Shown here piece by piece: positions 8,702 to 17,371 of a stretch of 64,000 nucleotides of DNA; positions within the stretch are counted from its first letter, which is position 1; each line of letters opens with the position of its first letter. The stretch spans positions 146,529 to 210,528 of the forward strand of contig JARUKZ010000003.1 of assembly GCA_029688955.1 (NCBI GenBank), read 5' to 3'. The notes under the pieces are model-generated. The model did no database searches. It was not told the DNA's origin and saw nothing but the letters and a program-made list of their open reading frames with translations. The stretch comes from Chitinispirillales bacterium ANBcel5. Lineage in GTDB: Bacteria; Fibrobacterota; Chitinivibrionia; Chitinivibrionales; Chitinispirillaceae. Made by a program: the position numbers and the translations under genes.

Positions 8702-9445
8702 TTACATGACAAGTCCACCGTCGACCGTTAAAACCTGTCCGGTTATATAGTCGCTAAGAGAAGAACTGAGAAACAGAACAGAATCAGCGACATCCTTTGC
8801 CGAGCCAAGTTTCTGCATAGGTATCTGACTTGAAAGTTTTTCCTTATCTGCATCCGATAATTTATCAGTCATTGCTGTTTTGATGAATCCGGGAGCAATG
8901 GCATTCACATTAACTGATCTGGCAGCAAACTCTTTAGCCAGTGTTTTGGTTAGTCCGATCATGCCTGCTTTTGACGCAGAGTAGTTTGCCTGACCTGCAT
9001 TGCCCATTAGACCAACAACCGATGCGATATTTACTATTTTCCCCGAGTGAGCCTTCATCATCGGTCTCACAGCTTCCTTACAGCAGAGAAACGCGCTCTT
9101 AAGATTAACGTTTAAAACAGCATCCCAGTCACTCTCCTTCATTCTTAATATGAGGGTGTCTCGGGTGATACCTGCATTATTTACCAGTATGTCGAGAGAA
9201 GAAAATTCTCCAACAACATCCTTAAACATGGCCTTAACGTCATCTTCTTTGGAAACATCTCCCGATACGGCAATTGCCCTTCTTCCAAGAGCCTCGACCT
9301 CTTTAGCTGTTTCTTTTGCACTTTCAAGGTCTATATCACTAATAGCTACATCACAGCCTGCCTGTGCCAGGCGTAACACAATCTCTTTACCGATACCTCG
9401 CCCAGAGCCGGTTACAAGAGCTTTTTTTGAGGAAAGATCAATCAC
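8702..9445 (-). CDS. fabG: 3-oxoacyl-ACP reductase (FabG)
   Basis: 247 aa short-chain dehydrogenase. NADPH-dependent reduction of 3-oxoacyl-ACP. Rossmann motif TGSGRGIGKEI (12-22), NNAG (89-92), catalytic Ser142 (ASVVG), Tyr155 and Lys159 (YSASK), and C-terminal ITGQVLTVDGGLVM. GTG start with AAGGAG upstream. It follows fabD by 17 bp, so the two are translationally linked. Confidence 0.96.
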   Translation of the reverse strand: MIDLSSKKALVTGSGRGIGKEIVLRLAQAGCDVAISDIDLESAKETAKEVEALGRRAIAVSGDVSKEDDVKAMFKDVVGEFSSLDILVNNAGITRDTLILRMKESDWDAVLNVNLKSAFLCCKEAVRPMMKAHSGKIVNIASVVGLMGNAGQANYSASKAGMIGLTKTLAKEFAARSVNVNAIAPGFIKTAMTDKLSDADKEKLSSQIPMQKLGSAKDVADSVLFLSSSLSDYITGQVLTVDGGLVM

Positions 9446-9462
9446 GTTTGCGCTCCTTCATT

Positions 9463-10386
9463 TTAGCTTTGTGTTAGCAGGAAATATATGTTTTCAACAG
9501 TTCCACATGGTATAACATTTAAAGAAGGGGCACTTTTTGTCACGAGGCCCTTTAAAACATTGCCTGGCCCGGTTTCGGCACACAACTGAGGACCAATTTC
9601 CGAAAGCTTATTAACCGATTCAACCCATCTAACAGGAGATATAAGTTGTTTTACCATAAGTGATTTTAAAAGGTTTTCATCGGTTTCTGCCTCTGCGGTA
9701 ACATTACTAATTACCGGGCATTTGGCTTTATTAAGGGTAAGTGGCTCAATTACCTCAGAGAACTCCTGTGCAGCATTCTCCATAAGCGGAGAATGGAATG
9801 CACCACTTACAGGTAAAGGCATGGCTCTTTTGGCACCTGCTTCTTTAAGCAAAGCACAAGCCTCTTTTACCGCTTCCGTCTCTCCTGATATCACGGTTTG
9901 AGCAGGAGCGTTTTCGTTTGCAGAAACAACTGTTCCGCTATTTACCTTGTTTATTACTTCAACGATTGTTTCTTTCTTCATTCCAATGACAGCTGCCATG
10001 CTACCAGGATTTTCCTTCCCGGCACGAGCCATAAGCTCTCCTCTTTTTGCAACTAACCTGATACCATCTTCAAAAGACAGTGCTCCGGATGCGTAAAGTG
10101 CGCTGTACTCTCCAAGAGAGTGTCCTGCGGCATACTGAGGTTCTACACCTTTTTCTTTAAGTATATCGGTTATACAGGCTTCTACAGCAAAAAGCGCTGG
10201 CTGGGTATTTTCTGTTGCAGTAAGTTTGTCCTGAGGACCATCAAAAATTATTGAGCTGAGTGATCTTTCAAGAATCTCATCTGCCTGCCTGAAGCGTTTC
10301 TTTGCACATTCATACTGATCAAAAAGATCCCTGCCCATTCCCACTTTCTGAGAACCCTGACCAGGAAAGAGAAAATTTACTTTCAT
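9463..10386 (-). CDS. fabD: Malonyl-CoA:ACP transacylase (FabD)
   Basis: 307 aa. Transfers malonyl from CoA to ACP. N-terminal FPGQGSQKVGMG, nucleophile Ser90 in the GHSLGEYSA elbow, and partner His198 in VSGAFHSPLM; C-terminal ETGPGNVLKGL. Full family length. Operon position between fabH (gap about 40 bp) and fabG (17 bp). Confidence 0.96.
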   Translation of the reverse strand: MKVNFLFPGQGSQKVGMGRDLFDQYECAKKRFRQADEILERSLSSIIFDGPQDKLTATENTQPALFAVEACITDILKEKGVEPQYAAGHSLGEYSALYASGALSFEDGIRLVAKRGELMARAGKENPGSMAAVIGMKKETIVEVINKVNSGTVVSANENAPAQTVISGETEAVKEACALLKEAGAKRAMPLPVSGAFHSPLMENAAQEFSEVIEPLTLNKAKCPVISNVTAEAETDENLLKSLMVKQLISPVRWVESVNKLSEIGPQLCAETGPGNVLKGLVTKSAPSLNVIPCGTVENIYFLLTQS

Positions 10387-10426
10387 ATTGTATAACTCCC
10401 CAAAACATTGCTATGTAAGGAAAAAC

Positions 10427-11386
10427 CTAAAAATATACCAGTGCACTCCCAACAGTAACCCCACCACCCAGACAGGTGAAAAGAACTTTGGCACCTTCTT
10501 TTATCAATCCATCATCCCAAGCCTCATTAAGAGCAATGGGTATAGAAGCTGAAGAGGTGTTTCCGTATTCATCTAAATTTACAATTATCTTTTCCATAGG
10601 AAAACCCAGTGAATCGGCCACCGCGCGGATAATTCTAATATTCGCCTGGTGGGGAATTAAAAGATCTATGTCGTTAATGCCGATTCCTGTTTGCTTTATA
10701 ACTCTTGCAGACGTGTCGGACATGAGCCTTACTGCGTGTTTAAAAACTTCATTGCCTCTCATCTGCATAAAACGTTTATCGCCCCATGCAGGAAGTTTGA
10801 GAATATCACCCAAGTTACCGTCACTTTCGATATGAGAAGCCATAATGCCTTTGCTAAGATCATCTTTAGCCTGAAGAACAACAGCTCCGGCACCGTCGCC
10901 AAAAAGAATACAGGAGTTTCTGTCAGTCCAGTCAAGAGTTTTTGAAATAATCTCAGACCCAACCACAATCATTGTTTTAGCCTGCCCGCAGAGAATCATG
11001 TTATTGGCTACAGTCAAAGCGTACACAAACCCGGCACAAGCAGCACTGATATCAAAAGCAAAGCCCCCCTTGCACCCAAGAGCAGCTTGTATCCTGCATG
11101 CAGTCGAAGGGAAGAAATAATCGGGAGTGAATGTTGCACAAACAATACCGTCTACATCCTGAGGCTCGATATCAGCTTTCTTCAAAGCTTGTGATGCTGC
11201 TTGTGTTCCAAGATCCGCAGCTGAAATATCCTCGCCCTTAGGGATAATATGACGTTGTTTTATACCGGTTCTTACGGTAATCCATTCATCGGAAGTATCT
11301 AAAAAACTCTCTATATCTTTGTTGGTAAGCACTGCTTCGGGTACAGAGCTGCCAACAGAGAGTATCTGTACACGTTTACTGTTCAC
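10427..11386 (-). CDS. fabH: 3-oxoacyl-ACP synthase III (FabH)
   Basis: 319 aa from GTG 11386. Starts fatty-acid synthesis by condensing acetyl-CoA with malonyl-ACP. Catalytic Cys117 (ISAACAGFVYAL), His246 (IPHQANIRII) and Asn276 (EYGNTSSASIP). DEWITVRTGIKQRHI is the family N-terminal block. The GTG has GAGG four bases upstream and gives the normal family length. An in-frame GTG at 11431 would add 15 basic residues and overlap plsX by 14 nt without an evident ribosome binding site. Confidence 0.95.
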   Translation of the reverse strand: MNSKRVQILSVGSSVPEAVLTNKDIESFLDTSDEWITVRTGIKQRHIIPKGEDISAADLGTQAASQALKKADIEPQDVDGIVCATFTPDYFFPSTACRIQAALGCKGGFAFDISAACAGFVYALTVANNMILCGQAKTMIVVGSEIISKTLDWTDRNSCILFGDGAGAVVLQAKDDLSKGIMASHIESDGNLGDILKLPAWGDKRFMQMRGNEVFKHAVRLMSDTSARVIKQTGIGINDIDLLIPHQANIRIIRAVADSLGFPMEKIIVNLDEYGNTSSASIPIALNEAWDDGLIKEGAKVLFTCLGGGVTVGSALVYF

Positions 11387-11417
11387 TAAACCTCGCTTTA
11401 AAAAACTAACGCCTTTC

Positions 11418-12377
11418 CTAAGCAGCTTCACTGCTCAGGGTTCGAATTGCAGTCATTACAGCGTTTCTGATGGCTCGGATAGAAGAGCCACCATGTGCCT
11501 TCATAACTATACCCTTAACACCCAAAAAGGGAACAGCTCCATAATTTTCAGGGTTCAGAGCTTCCATGGTTTTTGCCAGAAAATCTAAATACTCAGGGCT
11601 ATCTTTCAGTACCGATGCCGTGAGTGTGTAAAAACTTTCGCAGGCTTTTAATAGTACGTTTCCGGTAAACCCATCACACACTACTACATCAGTTTCTCCT
11701 GAAAGAACCTTATCGCCTTCGATATATCCTTTAAAAGAACTAAACCGTTTCTGTAAAACTTTTGAAGCTTCCTTTACAGAACGTGGCCCTTTGACCGGCT
11801 CTTTACCTATATTAAGCAAAGAGATGGTCGGCTCTGGTACACCTGCAAGCTTTTTTACATAATTGTACCCCATCTGAGCAAAAGAAACCAGGTGTTCACT
11901 ACGGCAATTTAAATTTGCTCCTACATCAAGTAAAAGCACTGGTTTCTGCTTTTGAGCAGTAGGTATAAGAGCTGCAAGCGCAGGTCTGTTTGTATCTTCA
12001 GAACGCCCCAGGATAAAAAGTGCGGCACCTATAAGCACACCCGTATCTCCAGCACTAACAGATGCCTGAACAACCTTTTCTTTTTGAAGACTGACACACC
12101 TTACAATAGAAGACTCTGCGTGAGTTTTCCAGGCTTTGGAGCGATTGTCTCCAGGACGGATAAGCTCAGGACAGTGCTCTATTGTAAACTCAGAGCTGTC
12201 AAAACTTGTACGCCCTTTTAGGTGCTCAAGCACACGGGCTATCTCATCTTTATCACCACAAAGGAAAGTGTCAAAAGGTGATGCGCTTATAGCACGGGCC
12301 TCAAGTACACCCTGAATCACAACTTCGGGACCAAAATCTCCACTTTGCGCATCAACAGCAATTTTGAGTTTGCTCAT
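11418..12377 (-). CDS. plsX: Phosphate acyltransferase PlsX
   Basis: 319 aa. Makes acyl-phosphate from acyl-ACP, the first step of phospholipid synthesis in the PlsX/PlsY route. Family blocks: IAVDAQSGDFGPEVVIQG, SAGDTGVLIGAALFILGR, LLDVGANLNCRSEHL, LLNIGKE, VVCDGFTGNVLLKACE, and GVKGIVMKAHGGSS. 'AQSGDFGP' replaces the more usual 'AMGGDxxP', a modest variation. The rpmF-plsX-fabH order is the classic cluster linking ribosome and membrane synthesis. Confidence 0.95.
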   Translation of the reverse strand: MSKLKIAVDAQSGDFGPEVVIQGVLEARAISASPFDTFLCGDKDEIARVLEHLKGRTSFDSSEFTIEHCPELIRPGDNRSKAWKTHAESSIVRCVSLQKEKVVQASVSAGDTGVLIGAALFILGRSEDTNRPALAALIPTAQKQKPVLLLDVGANLNCRSEHLVSFAQMGYNYVKKLAGVPEPTISLLNIGKEPVKGPRSVKEASKVLQKRFSSFKGYIEGDKVLSGETDVVVCDGFTGNVLLKACESFYTLTASVLKDSPEYLDFLAKTMEALNPENYGAVPFLGVKGIVMKAHGGSSIRAIRNAVMTAIRTLSSEAA

Positions 12378-12433
12378 GTCTCGATCGCTTCATGCATGAC
12401 ACTGCCCGGTTTGTTTTTTTGTTTACCCAAAAC

Positions 12434-12613
12434 CTATTCTTCTGGAGTACTTACTTCCATCCCGGCGTAATGTCCGCAATTACCACAGACTCTGTGAGCT
12501 ACTTTAGGCTGCTTGCAGTGAGAGCACAACACCGGATTTACTGGTTTTATAGCCAGGTGACTGCGCCTTTTGTCTCTGCGTGCGCTGGTAACTCGCTTTT
12601 TTGGTACTGCCAT
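12434..12613 (-). CDS. rpmF: 50S ribosomal protein L32
   Basis: 59 aa: starts MAVPKKRVTSARRDKRRSH and carries two CxxC pairs (CSHC at 30-33, CGNC at 43-46) for zinc, the C+ form of L32. ATG at 12613 is preceded by AGGAGG. It lies between the DUF177 gene and plsX on the same strand, the widely conserved yceD-rpmF-plsX order. Confidence 0.95.
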   Translation of the reverse strand: MAVPKKRVTSARRDKRRSHLAIKPVNPVLCSHCKQPKVAHRVCGNCGHYAGMEVSTPEE

Positions 12614-12631
12614 GTATCCTCCTTGTAAACA

Positions 12632-13150
12632 TTAATCTTGTTTCTTGTTTTTCAGTTTCAATAATGCTTCCCAGCGAGAATCAATGGGTTTTTCTCCCTT
12701 TTTTTCACCAAGAGCATCGTAATGTACACCAGGTAAGCTCATTTCTATACCCTTACAGCTTTTAGAACATAAAGGCATCATAGGAAGAGCTGTCATAATT
12801 TCATCATAAATCGCCGGGCTTAGATCAAGAAAATCAATACTACTATCAAAATAGAAATCTGCTTCTGAGTCGTCCTCTGCTACTCCCTGGTGACCAGGGT
12901 TTTCCTTAATTATAAGGTATGTAGAAGATGTTACCTTTTCATTGTATTGTTTCAGACACCTGGAACACTCAAGTTCAACGGATGCATTGAAACTGAGATT
13001 AAAAAAGAGTGTTGCGCCATTTCTATCGATACTGGCCCTGCACTCAACTGCCTGTTTCAGTGGCGGTAACAACTCAGAAACCGATGTAAGCATTGAGTTT
13101 TGCTGAAAATCCGAATGCCCCTGCGGTATAGTTCTTATATCTACATTCAT
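12632..13150 (-). CDS. yceD: DUF177/YceD family protein
   Basis: 172 aa. The family is linked to 23S rRNA accumulation. Cysteine pairs CSRCLKQY (about 108-111) and the C-terminal LCSKSCKGI are the hallmarks of the bacterial DUF177 group. It is the first gene of the fatty-acid/rpmF operon, starting 18 bp upstream of rpmF. The start ATG has a weak AGAGAG. Its promoter must lie in the about 400-bp region before the tRNA; no clear -35/-10 pair was fixed by eye. Confidence 0.88.
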   Translation of the reverse strand: MNVDIRTIPQGHSDFQQNSMLTSVSELLPPLKQAVECRASIDRNGATLFFNLSFNASVELECSRCLKQYNEKVTSSTYLIIKENPGHQGVAEDDSEADFYFDSSIDFLDLSPAIYDEIMTALPMMPLCSKSCKGIEMSLPGVHYDALGEKKGEKPIDSRWEALLKLKNKKQD

Positions 13151-13561
13151 GTTTTTTTCTCTCTTATTCGGCCTCTATAACTAGCCGAATATAAATATAG
13201 AAAGTTATAGAAAATAATACCTCAATATACCTTTTACAAGTACGCTTTTTAACAATTTAACTCTGAACCTGAAAGAAATCCAGGGGAAGGTCATTACCTA
13301 TACGCCGAAGTGGTTGTATTTATTATAAATAAGACAGAACAGAGGAAATGGTTTTTGAACCACACATTTCACAACAAAAAATGAACCTTGATGCTAACCA
13401 CTTTAGCTTTTAGAGTTCTCCCCGCTTTGTTTGTGCCAAAAATTTGCTCAAATCCCCCAAAAGAATGCCATTTATAATGGCTTTTCCAGTAAGTTGGAAC
13501 TTTTTTTTCCTGAAGCCGTCGTATTTTACTATATTAGTGTCGTTTTCGATAACACCGAAAC
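13151..13561. other. Divergent intergenic region between DUF177 operon and tRNA-Ser
   Basis: AT-rich, about 410 bp. It should hold the minus-strand promoter of the yceD-rpmF-fab operon and the plus-strand promoter of the tRNA. No further gene or convincing structure was seen. Confidence 0.4.
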
Positions 13562-13650
13562 GGAGAGGTGCCCGAGTGGTTTAAGGGGCACGCCTGGAAA
13601 GCGTGTGTGCGGCTCCCGTACCCAGGGTTCAAATCCCTGCCTCTCCGCCA
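13562..13650 (+). tRNA. tRNA-Ser (GGA)
   Basis: 89 nt including encoded CCA. The acceptor stem GGAGAGG pairs with CCTCTCC at 13640-13646. Anticodon loop CTGGAAA sits in stem CACGC/GCGTG, anticodon GGA. The long variable arm (GTGTGCGGCTCCCGTACCC region) marks a class II serine tRNA, and the T-arm reads GGTTCAAATCC. Confidence 0.97.
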
Positions 13651-13788
13651 TTTTGTTGTTGGAACACAACAGTCAGAGGACAAAAATGTGGTGTAATTTC
13701 AAAATATTATAGTCTGATAGCCGTAATACTGTTTAATTACAAGATTGAATATTTGGTTCGAAAAAGTTATAAAACATGTGAAAAGATT

Positions 13789-13888
13789 GGGGCCAGGCCC
13801 TGCGCAACCAAAGGCTGTGAACCCCGCCAGGCCCGGAAGGGAGCAACGGTAAGCGGATTCTCGGTGTGCCGCAGGTAAACTTGGCCCC
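13789..13888 (+). ncRNA. ffs: Signal recognition particle RNA (small bacterial 4.5S type)
   Basis: About 100 nt. The terminal stem GGGGCCAGG pairs near TTGGCCCC. The apical domain holds the conserved CAGGCCCGGAAGGGAGCA block (GGAA tetraloop) with the AGCAACGGTAAG asymmetric-loop side. A T-run from 13889 gives rho-independent termination. It lies 26 bp before dnaX; scr/ffs-dnaX adjacency is conserved in many bacteria. Confidence 0.95.
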
Positions 13889-13914
13889 TTTTTTCCTTAC
13901 CCCGGTAGAAAACT

Positions 13915-15603
13915 ATGGCTTATCTGGTATTTGCACGAAAATGGCGTCCTTTATCCTTCGAAGATGTTGTAGGTCAGGAGCATATCACCGAGACGTTAAA
14001 AAAAGCGATAGAAACTGACCGGGTAGCGCACGCCTACATATTTACCGGCACCAGGGGGGTGGGCAAAACCACTACAGCCCGTATTTTAGCCAGAGCACTT
14101 AACTGCGATAAAGGCCCTACTACTAACCCCTGCGGAGAGTGCAACAGCTGCAAAAACATATTGGGTGGATCAAGCTTTGATGTGCTTGAGATAGATGGTG
14201 CATCGAACAACAAAGTAGAAGATGTACGTGATCTTCGCGATAACATCGGTTACTCTTCGATGGGTGGAAAGTACAGAATCTTTGTAATCGATGAAGTGCA
14301 CATGCTCTCAAATTCCGCCTTCAATGCTTTGCTTAAAACCTTAGAAGAACCGCCGGAAAAAGTAATTTTTATCTTTGCCACAACAGAGCCACATAAAATA
14401 CCGGCCACCATTCATTCAAGGTGTCAGCGTTACGATTTTAGACGTATTGGTGCAGAGCAAATACTTGCCAGGCTTATACATATCTGCGATTCGGAAAAAA
14501 TTCCCTATGAACGCAGCGCACTGATGCTTGTGGCACGCAAGGCTGAAGGAAGCATGCGAGACTCCATGAGTCTTCTCGACCAGGTATATTCATTTTGCAA
14601 AGAAGCTATTACAGAAAAAGAGGTGCGTTCTGTTCTGGGGCTGGTAGGAACAGAGGTTTACCGCGAGGTAATGAATAACATAAAGGAGAAAAATCCTGTG
14701 CCTGCGCTTAAGGCTGTTCAGGATGTTCTTTATAATGGCTTTGACCTTCATGAGTTCATAACCGGCTTTCAGGATCATATAAGAAATCTTCTCTTTGCCC
14801 GCATCTCAGGAGCACTGGAGAGCCGGGGCATTGAGCTTGAAAACGATATTATTGAACAGCTAAGGGCTGAATCTCAGAATTTTGCAGAAACTGATTTGCT
14901 GCGAATGGCTGAAATACTGAAAAAAACGGAATCTGAACTTAAGTGGAGCGCCTTTCCCAGATTTCTGGTTGAAGTAATGATGCTTAAACTTGTGTACCTG
15001 GATAGTACATTAAATATCGAGCAACTCCTACAACTCGCCTCAGGCGGCGGCTCATCTCCGGGTGATGCTGTAGAAAATACCGCCTCGATTCTTTCAGCCG
15101 AAACTGAAGCAAAAAAAAAAAAGGAACTGAAGAATGAGCAACCCTCTGAGGCCCTGATAACGCCTGTTGAGGAATCGTGTGACACCATTCCTTTAGTTTC
15201 ATCACCCAAAATGCCCGTTGATCTTAATCAAAACTGGCCTCTGTTTTTAGACACCTTCATGAATGAACGACCCGAATTAGGGGCACATCTCTCCCACGGA
15301 CAGCTTGTTAGTGTAAAAGAAGAAGTCGTTGAGTTGGAGTTTGGGTATAACTACAGATTTCAATATCAGAAACTCACCCAAAAGAATAACAAAGAAGAGA
15401 TAAGCAAGTATATAAAAACCTTTACCGGCCAGCCCTTAGAGGTTCGCATTACTTTAGATACGAGCAAAAAAGACACGCAGGTGGATAAACCGCCAATGCA
15501 GTTTACCCCCTCCAGACCCGTTGTCAGTATAGATGATGATATAGAAAAAGAGCCTATTATACAGACCTTAATCGACATGTTAGATGGAGAAGTACTTTCC
15601 TAA
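13915..15603 (+). CDS. dnaX: DNA polymerase III subunit tau (and likely gamma)
   Basis: 562 aa. Clamp-loader ATPase of the replicative polymerase. Walker A GTRGVGKTT (45-53), zinc cysteines C64, C73, C76, C79, Walker B VIDEVHML (about 124-131), SRC motif in HSRCQRYDF, then domain III to about 370. Domains IV-V follow a Lys/Glu linker and end at 562. At codons 399-403 the linker is encoded by 12 consecutive A (15111-15122) followed by GG. Both other frames stop within five codons, which would make products of about 404 or 407 aa ending just after domain III. It is the first gene of dnaX-ybaB-recR-pgpA, 26 bp after the SRP RNA. The start is the ATG at 13915. Confidence 0.96.
   Translation: MAYLVFARKWRPLSFEDVVGQEHITETLKKAIETDRVAHAYIFTGTRGVGKTTTARILARALNCDKGPTTNPCGECNSCKNILGGSSFDVLEIDGASNNKVEDVRDLRDNIGYSSMGGKYRIFVIDEVHMLSNSAFNALLKTLEEPPEKVIFIFATTEPHKIPATIHSRCQRYDFRRIGAEQILARLIHICDSEKIPYERSALMLVARKAEGSMRDSMSLLDQVYSFCKEAITEKEVRSVLGLVGTEVYREVMNNIKEKNPVPALKAVQDVLYNGFDLHEFITGFQDHIRNLLFARISGALESRGIELENDIIEQLRAESQNFAETDLLRMAEILKKTESELKWSAFPRFLVEVMMLKLVYLDSTLNIEQLLQLASGGGSSPGDAVENTASILSAETEAKKKKELKNEQPSEALITPVEESCDTIPLVSSPKMPVDLNQNWPLFLDTFMNERPELGAHLSHGQLVSVKEEVVELEFGYNYRFQYQKLTQKNNKEEISKYIKTFTGQPLEVRITLDTSKKDTQVDKPPMQFTPSRPVVSIDDDIEKEPIIQTLIDMLDGEVLS
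15111..15123 (+). promoter_or_regulatory. A12-G run in dnaX: candidate slippage site for gamma subunit
   Basis: Twelve A then G within codons GCA-AAA-AAA-AAA-AAG. One inserted base leads to GGA-ACT-GAA-GAA-TGA (407-aa product); one lost base leads to AGG-AAC-TGA (404-aa product). Position after domain III matches the gamma boundary known from other dnaX genes. Confidence 0.6.
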
Positions 15604-15615
15604 AGGAGTTATGCA

Positions 15616-15924
15616 ATGAAAAATATGAACAAATTATTAAAGCAGGCACAGAAAATGCAGTCTCAGATGATGAAAGCTCAGGAGGAGCTTCAACAAAAGG
15701 AAGTTGAGGGGACTGCTGGGGGTGGAATGGTAAAGGTTATGCTGAATGGCAAAAATGAACTTACCTCTATAAAGATTAACCCTGAAGTAGTTGACAGTGA
15801 TGATGTGGAGATGCTTGAAGATCTTATCATTGCCGCACATCAAAATGCGCAGGAGAAGATTAAGGAGATCTCCGAATCTACTTATGGTTCTATCTCCGGT
15901 GGGCTTAATATTCCAGGAATGTAA
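15616..15924 (+). CDS. ybaB: YbaB/EbfC family nucleoid-associated protein
   Basis: 102 aa, family length. N-terminal coiled coil with MNKLLKQAQKMQSQMMKAQEEL (shown here as KLLKQAQKMQSQ), then the beta-sheet core with EGTAGGGMVKVMLNG and INPEVVDSDDVEMLEDLI, and the GGLNIPGM tail. Dimeric DNA-binding protein. AAAGGAG precedes the ATG. It starts 13 bp after dnaX and ends 9 bp before recR. Confidence 0.95.
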   Translation: MKNMNKLLKQAQKMQSQMMKAQEELQQKEVEGTAGGGMVKVMLNGKNELTSIKINPEVVDSDDVEMLEDLIIAAHQNAQEKIKEISESTYGSISGGLNIPGM

Positions 15925-15932
15925 TAACTACT

Positions 15933-16541
15933 ATGGTTGGTTCACTCGAAAAACTGGTGGAGGCGCTTAGTCGTCTTCCTACAATAGGGCAAAAGAGTGC
16001 CTGGCGCCTTGCGATTCATCTGCTTGAACGACCCGAGTCTGAAGCGCTGCACCTTGCACATACAATTGAAGAGGTCAGAAAGAGCATTAAGCGCTGTGAG
16101 GTTTGCTTCAATTACACCGAAAAAGAGATATGTGATCTATGCTCTTCACCTTCAAGGGACGGCTCTGTTATTTGTGTGGTAGAAAAGCCGGCCGACCTTT
16201 TTACCATTGAAAAGGCCGGAAGATACAAAGGGCTTTACCATGTACTGGGAGGAGTGCTTTCGCCACTGAACGGAGTAACCGCAGAGAAGCTCAATTTGGC
16301 ACCTCTGAAAAAACGAATAGAGCAAAAAACACCCAAAGAGATAATTATCGCTCTTGGTGGAAGCAGTGACTCAGAAACCACTGCAATCTACCTGGCACGC
16401 TTTTTAAAATCACAAGACCTTCGGGTGACAAGGCTTGCCAGAGGTTTGCCTGTGGGTATGGAGCTTGAGTATGTTGATCAGATCACACTCGCTCAGGCTC
16501 TTAACGAAAGAACAGACCTTGATTACGGAGAAAATCGATGA
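15933..16541 (+). CDS. recR: Recombination mediator RecR
   Basis: 202 aa. Works with RecO/RecF to load RecA at gaps. Helix-hairpin-helix at LSRLPTIGQKSAWRLA, a C4 zinc motif (CEVCFNYTEKEICDLC, about 52-67), a Toprim domain with ICVVEKPADLFTIE and GGSSDSETTA, and C-terminal RLARGLPVGMELEYVDQ. ATGA overlap with pgpA. Confidence 0.96.
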   Translation: MVGSLEKLVEALSRLPTIGQKSAWRLAIHLLERPESEALHLAHTIEEVRKSIKRCEVCFNYTEKEICDLCSSPSRDGSVICVVEKPADLFTIEKAGRYKGLYHVLGGVLSPLNGVTAEKLNLAPLKKRIEQKTPKEIIIALGGSSDSETTAIYLARFLKSQDLRVTRLARGLPVGMELEYVDQITLAQALNERTDLDYGENR

Positions 16542-17044
16542 CCTTAAACCCAGTGTTCTGGATACGTAAACTTTTTGCGACCTGCCTTTTAACCGGTTAT
16601 ATTCCCTTTGCTCCCGGCTCCATTGGTGCCGCTATTACCGTTATTCTTCTCTACTTCTTTCAAGACACCTTTCATTTTTTCCTTGGACCCGAGCACTTCC
16701 TTCGCTATTGGGGTATAATCATTATTCTCATAGCAATCTGCTTCTTCTTAACTGCCAAGGCAAAAGAGGTTTTTGGAAAAGAAGATCCACCACAAGTTAC
16801 TTTCGATGAATTCGTAGGACAGTTTATTACCTTTTTTATGGTACCATTGTCCATCAGGACTCTTGTGCTTGGGTTTGCCCTCTTTCGATTCTTCGACATA
16901 GTTAAACCGTTTCCTGTTCATGTAATGGAAGAGATGGAAGGAGGAGTAGGGGTGACAATGGATGATGTAGCTGCCGGAGTGTTAGCTAATATTACCCTTA
17001 TCGCCATACTTGGTACTTTCAACTGGATTATGGGAATGTTGTAA
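16538..17044 (+). CDS. pgpA: Phosphatidylglycerophosphatase A
   Basis: 168 aa membrane enzyme that dephosphorylates phosphatidylglycerophosphate. N-terminal GYIPFAPGSIGA matches the family SGY-PxAPGTxGT block. TFDEFVGQ carries the acidic residues of the V-DE-GQ motif, and FRFFDIVKPFP and GVGVTMDDVAAGV are diagnostic. Four hydrophobic segments. Overlaps recR by 4 nt and is followed after 2 bp by the next gene. Confidence 0.92.
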   Translation: MTLNPVFWIRKLFATCLLTGYIPFAPGSIGAAITVILLYFFQDTFHFFLGPEHFLRYWGIIIILIAICFFLTAKAKEVFGKEDPPQVTFDEFVGQFITFFMVPLSIRTLVLGFALFRFFDIVKPFPVHVMEEMEGGVGVTMDDVAAGVLANITLIAILGTFNWIMGML

Positions 17045-17046
17045 TC

Positions 17047-17367
17047 ATGGACCCGATACATTTTTTCTCATCATTTATCAGAGGTCATCTTCAGGAAATC
17101 TGTTTTGGTATTACAGCAGTAACACTGATGCTTTCGGGAAGACCGGTGAATTCAGTCGTTAAAAAATTCACCCATAACCTTAACTGGTTTTTACGGTACT
17201 GTGTTTATATAGTATTGTGTACTGTTGGATATGGTTTTCTCTCTAAGGTTCTGTATAAAGGGCTTTGGCATTGGTTTGCCAATCTCAATAATACTTCCCT
17301 GGTCTTATGGGTAACTTCTATTTACCTGGTTTTAGCGTATCTGGCTAAAGCACAGAAAGAAATTTGA
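17047..17367 (+). CDS. Small membrane protein resembling DUF3392
   Basis: 106 aa. Three hydrophobic stretches (about 15-33, 48-68, 82-98) around a basic middle (SVVKKFTHNLNWFLRY). The layout (…EICFGITAVTLMLSG, then VYIVLCTVGYGFLSK) resembles DUF3392 proteins of about 107 aa, whose function is unknown. It sits inside the dnaX-pncC operon, 2 bp after pgpA and 4 bp before pncC, so it is surely co-transcribed. Family call is from memory of the pattern. Confidence 0.6.
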   Translation: MDPIHFFSSFIRGHLQEICFGITAVTLMLSGRPVNSVVKKFTHNLNWFLRYCVYIVLCTVGYGFLSKVLYKGLWHWFANLNNTSLVLWVTSIYLVLAYLAKAQKEI

Positions 17368-17371
17368 CCTT

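Noticed and set aside
15111..15122. A12 run read as a sequencing error that frameshifts dnaX
   Set aside because: The reading frame stays open through the run to a normal-length tau protein, so the sequence is consistent as it stands.
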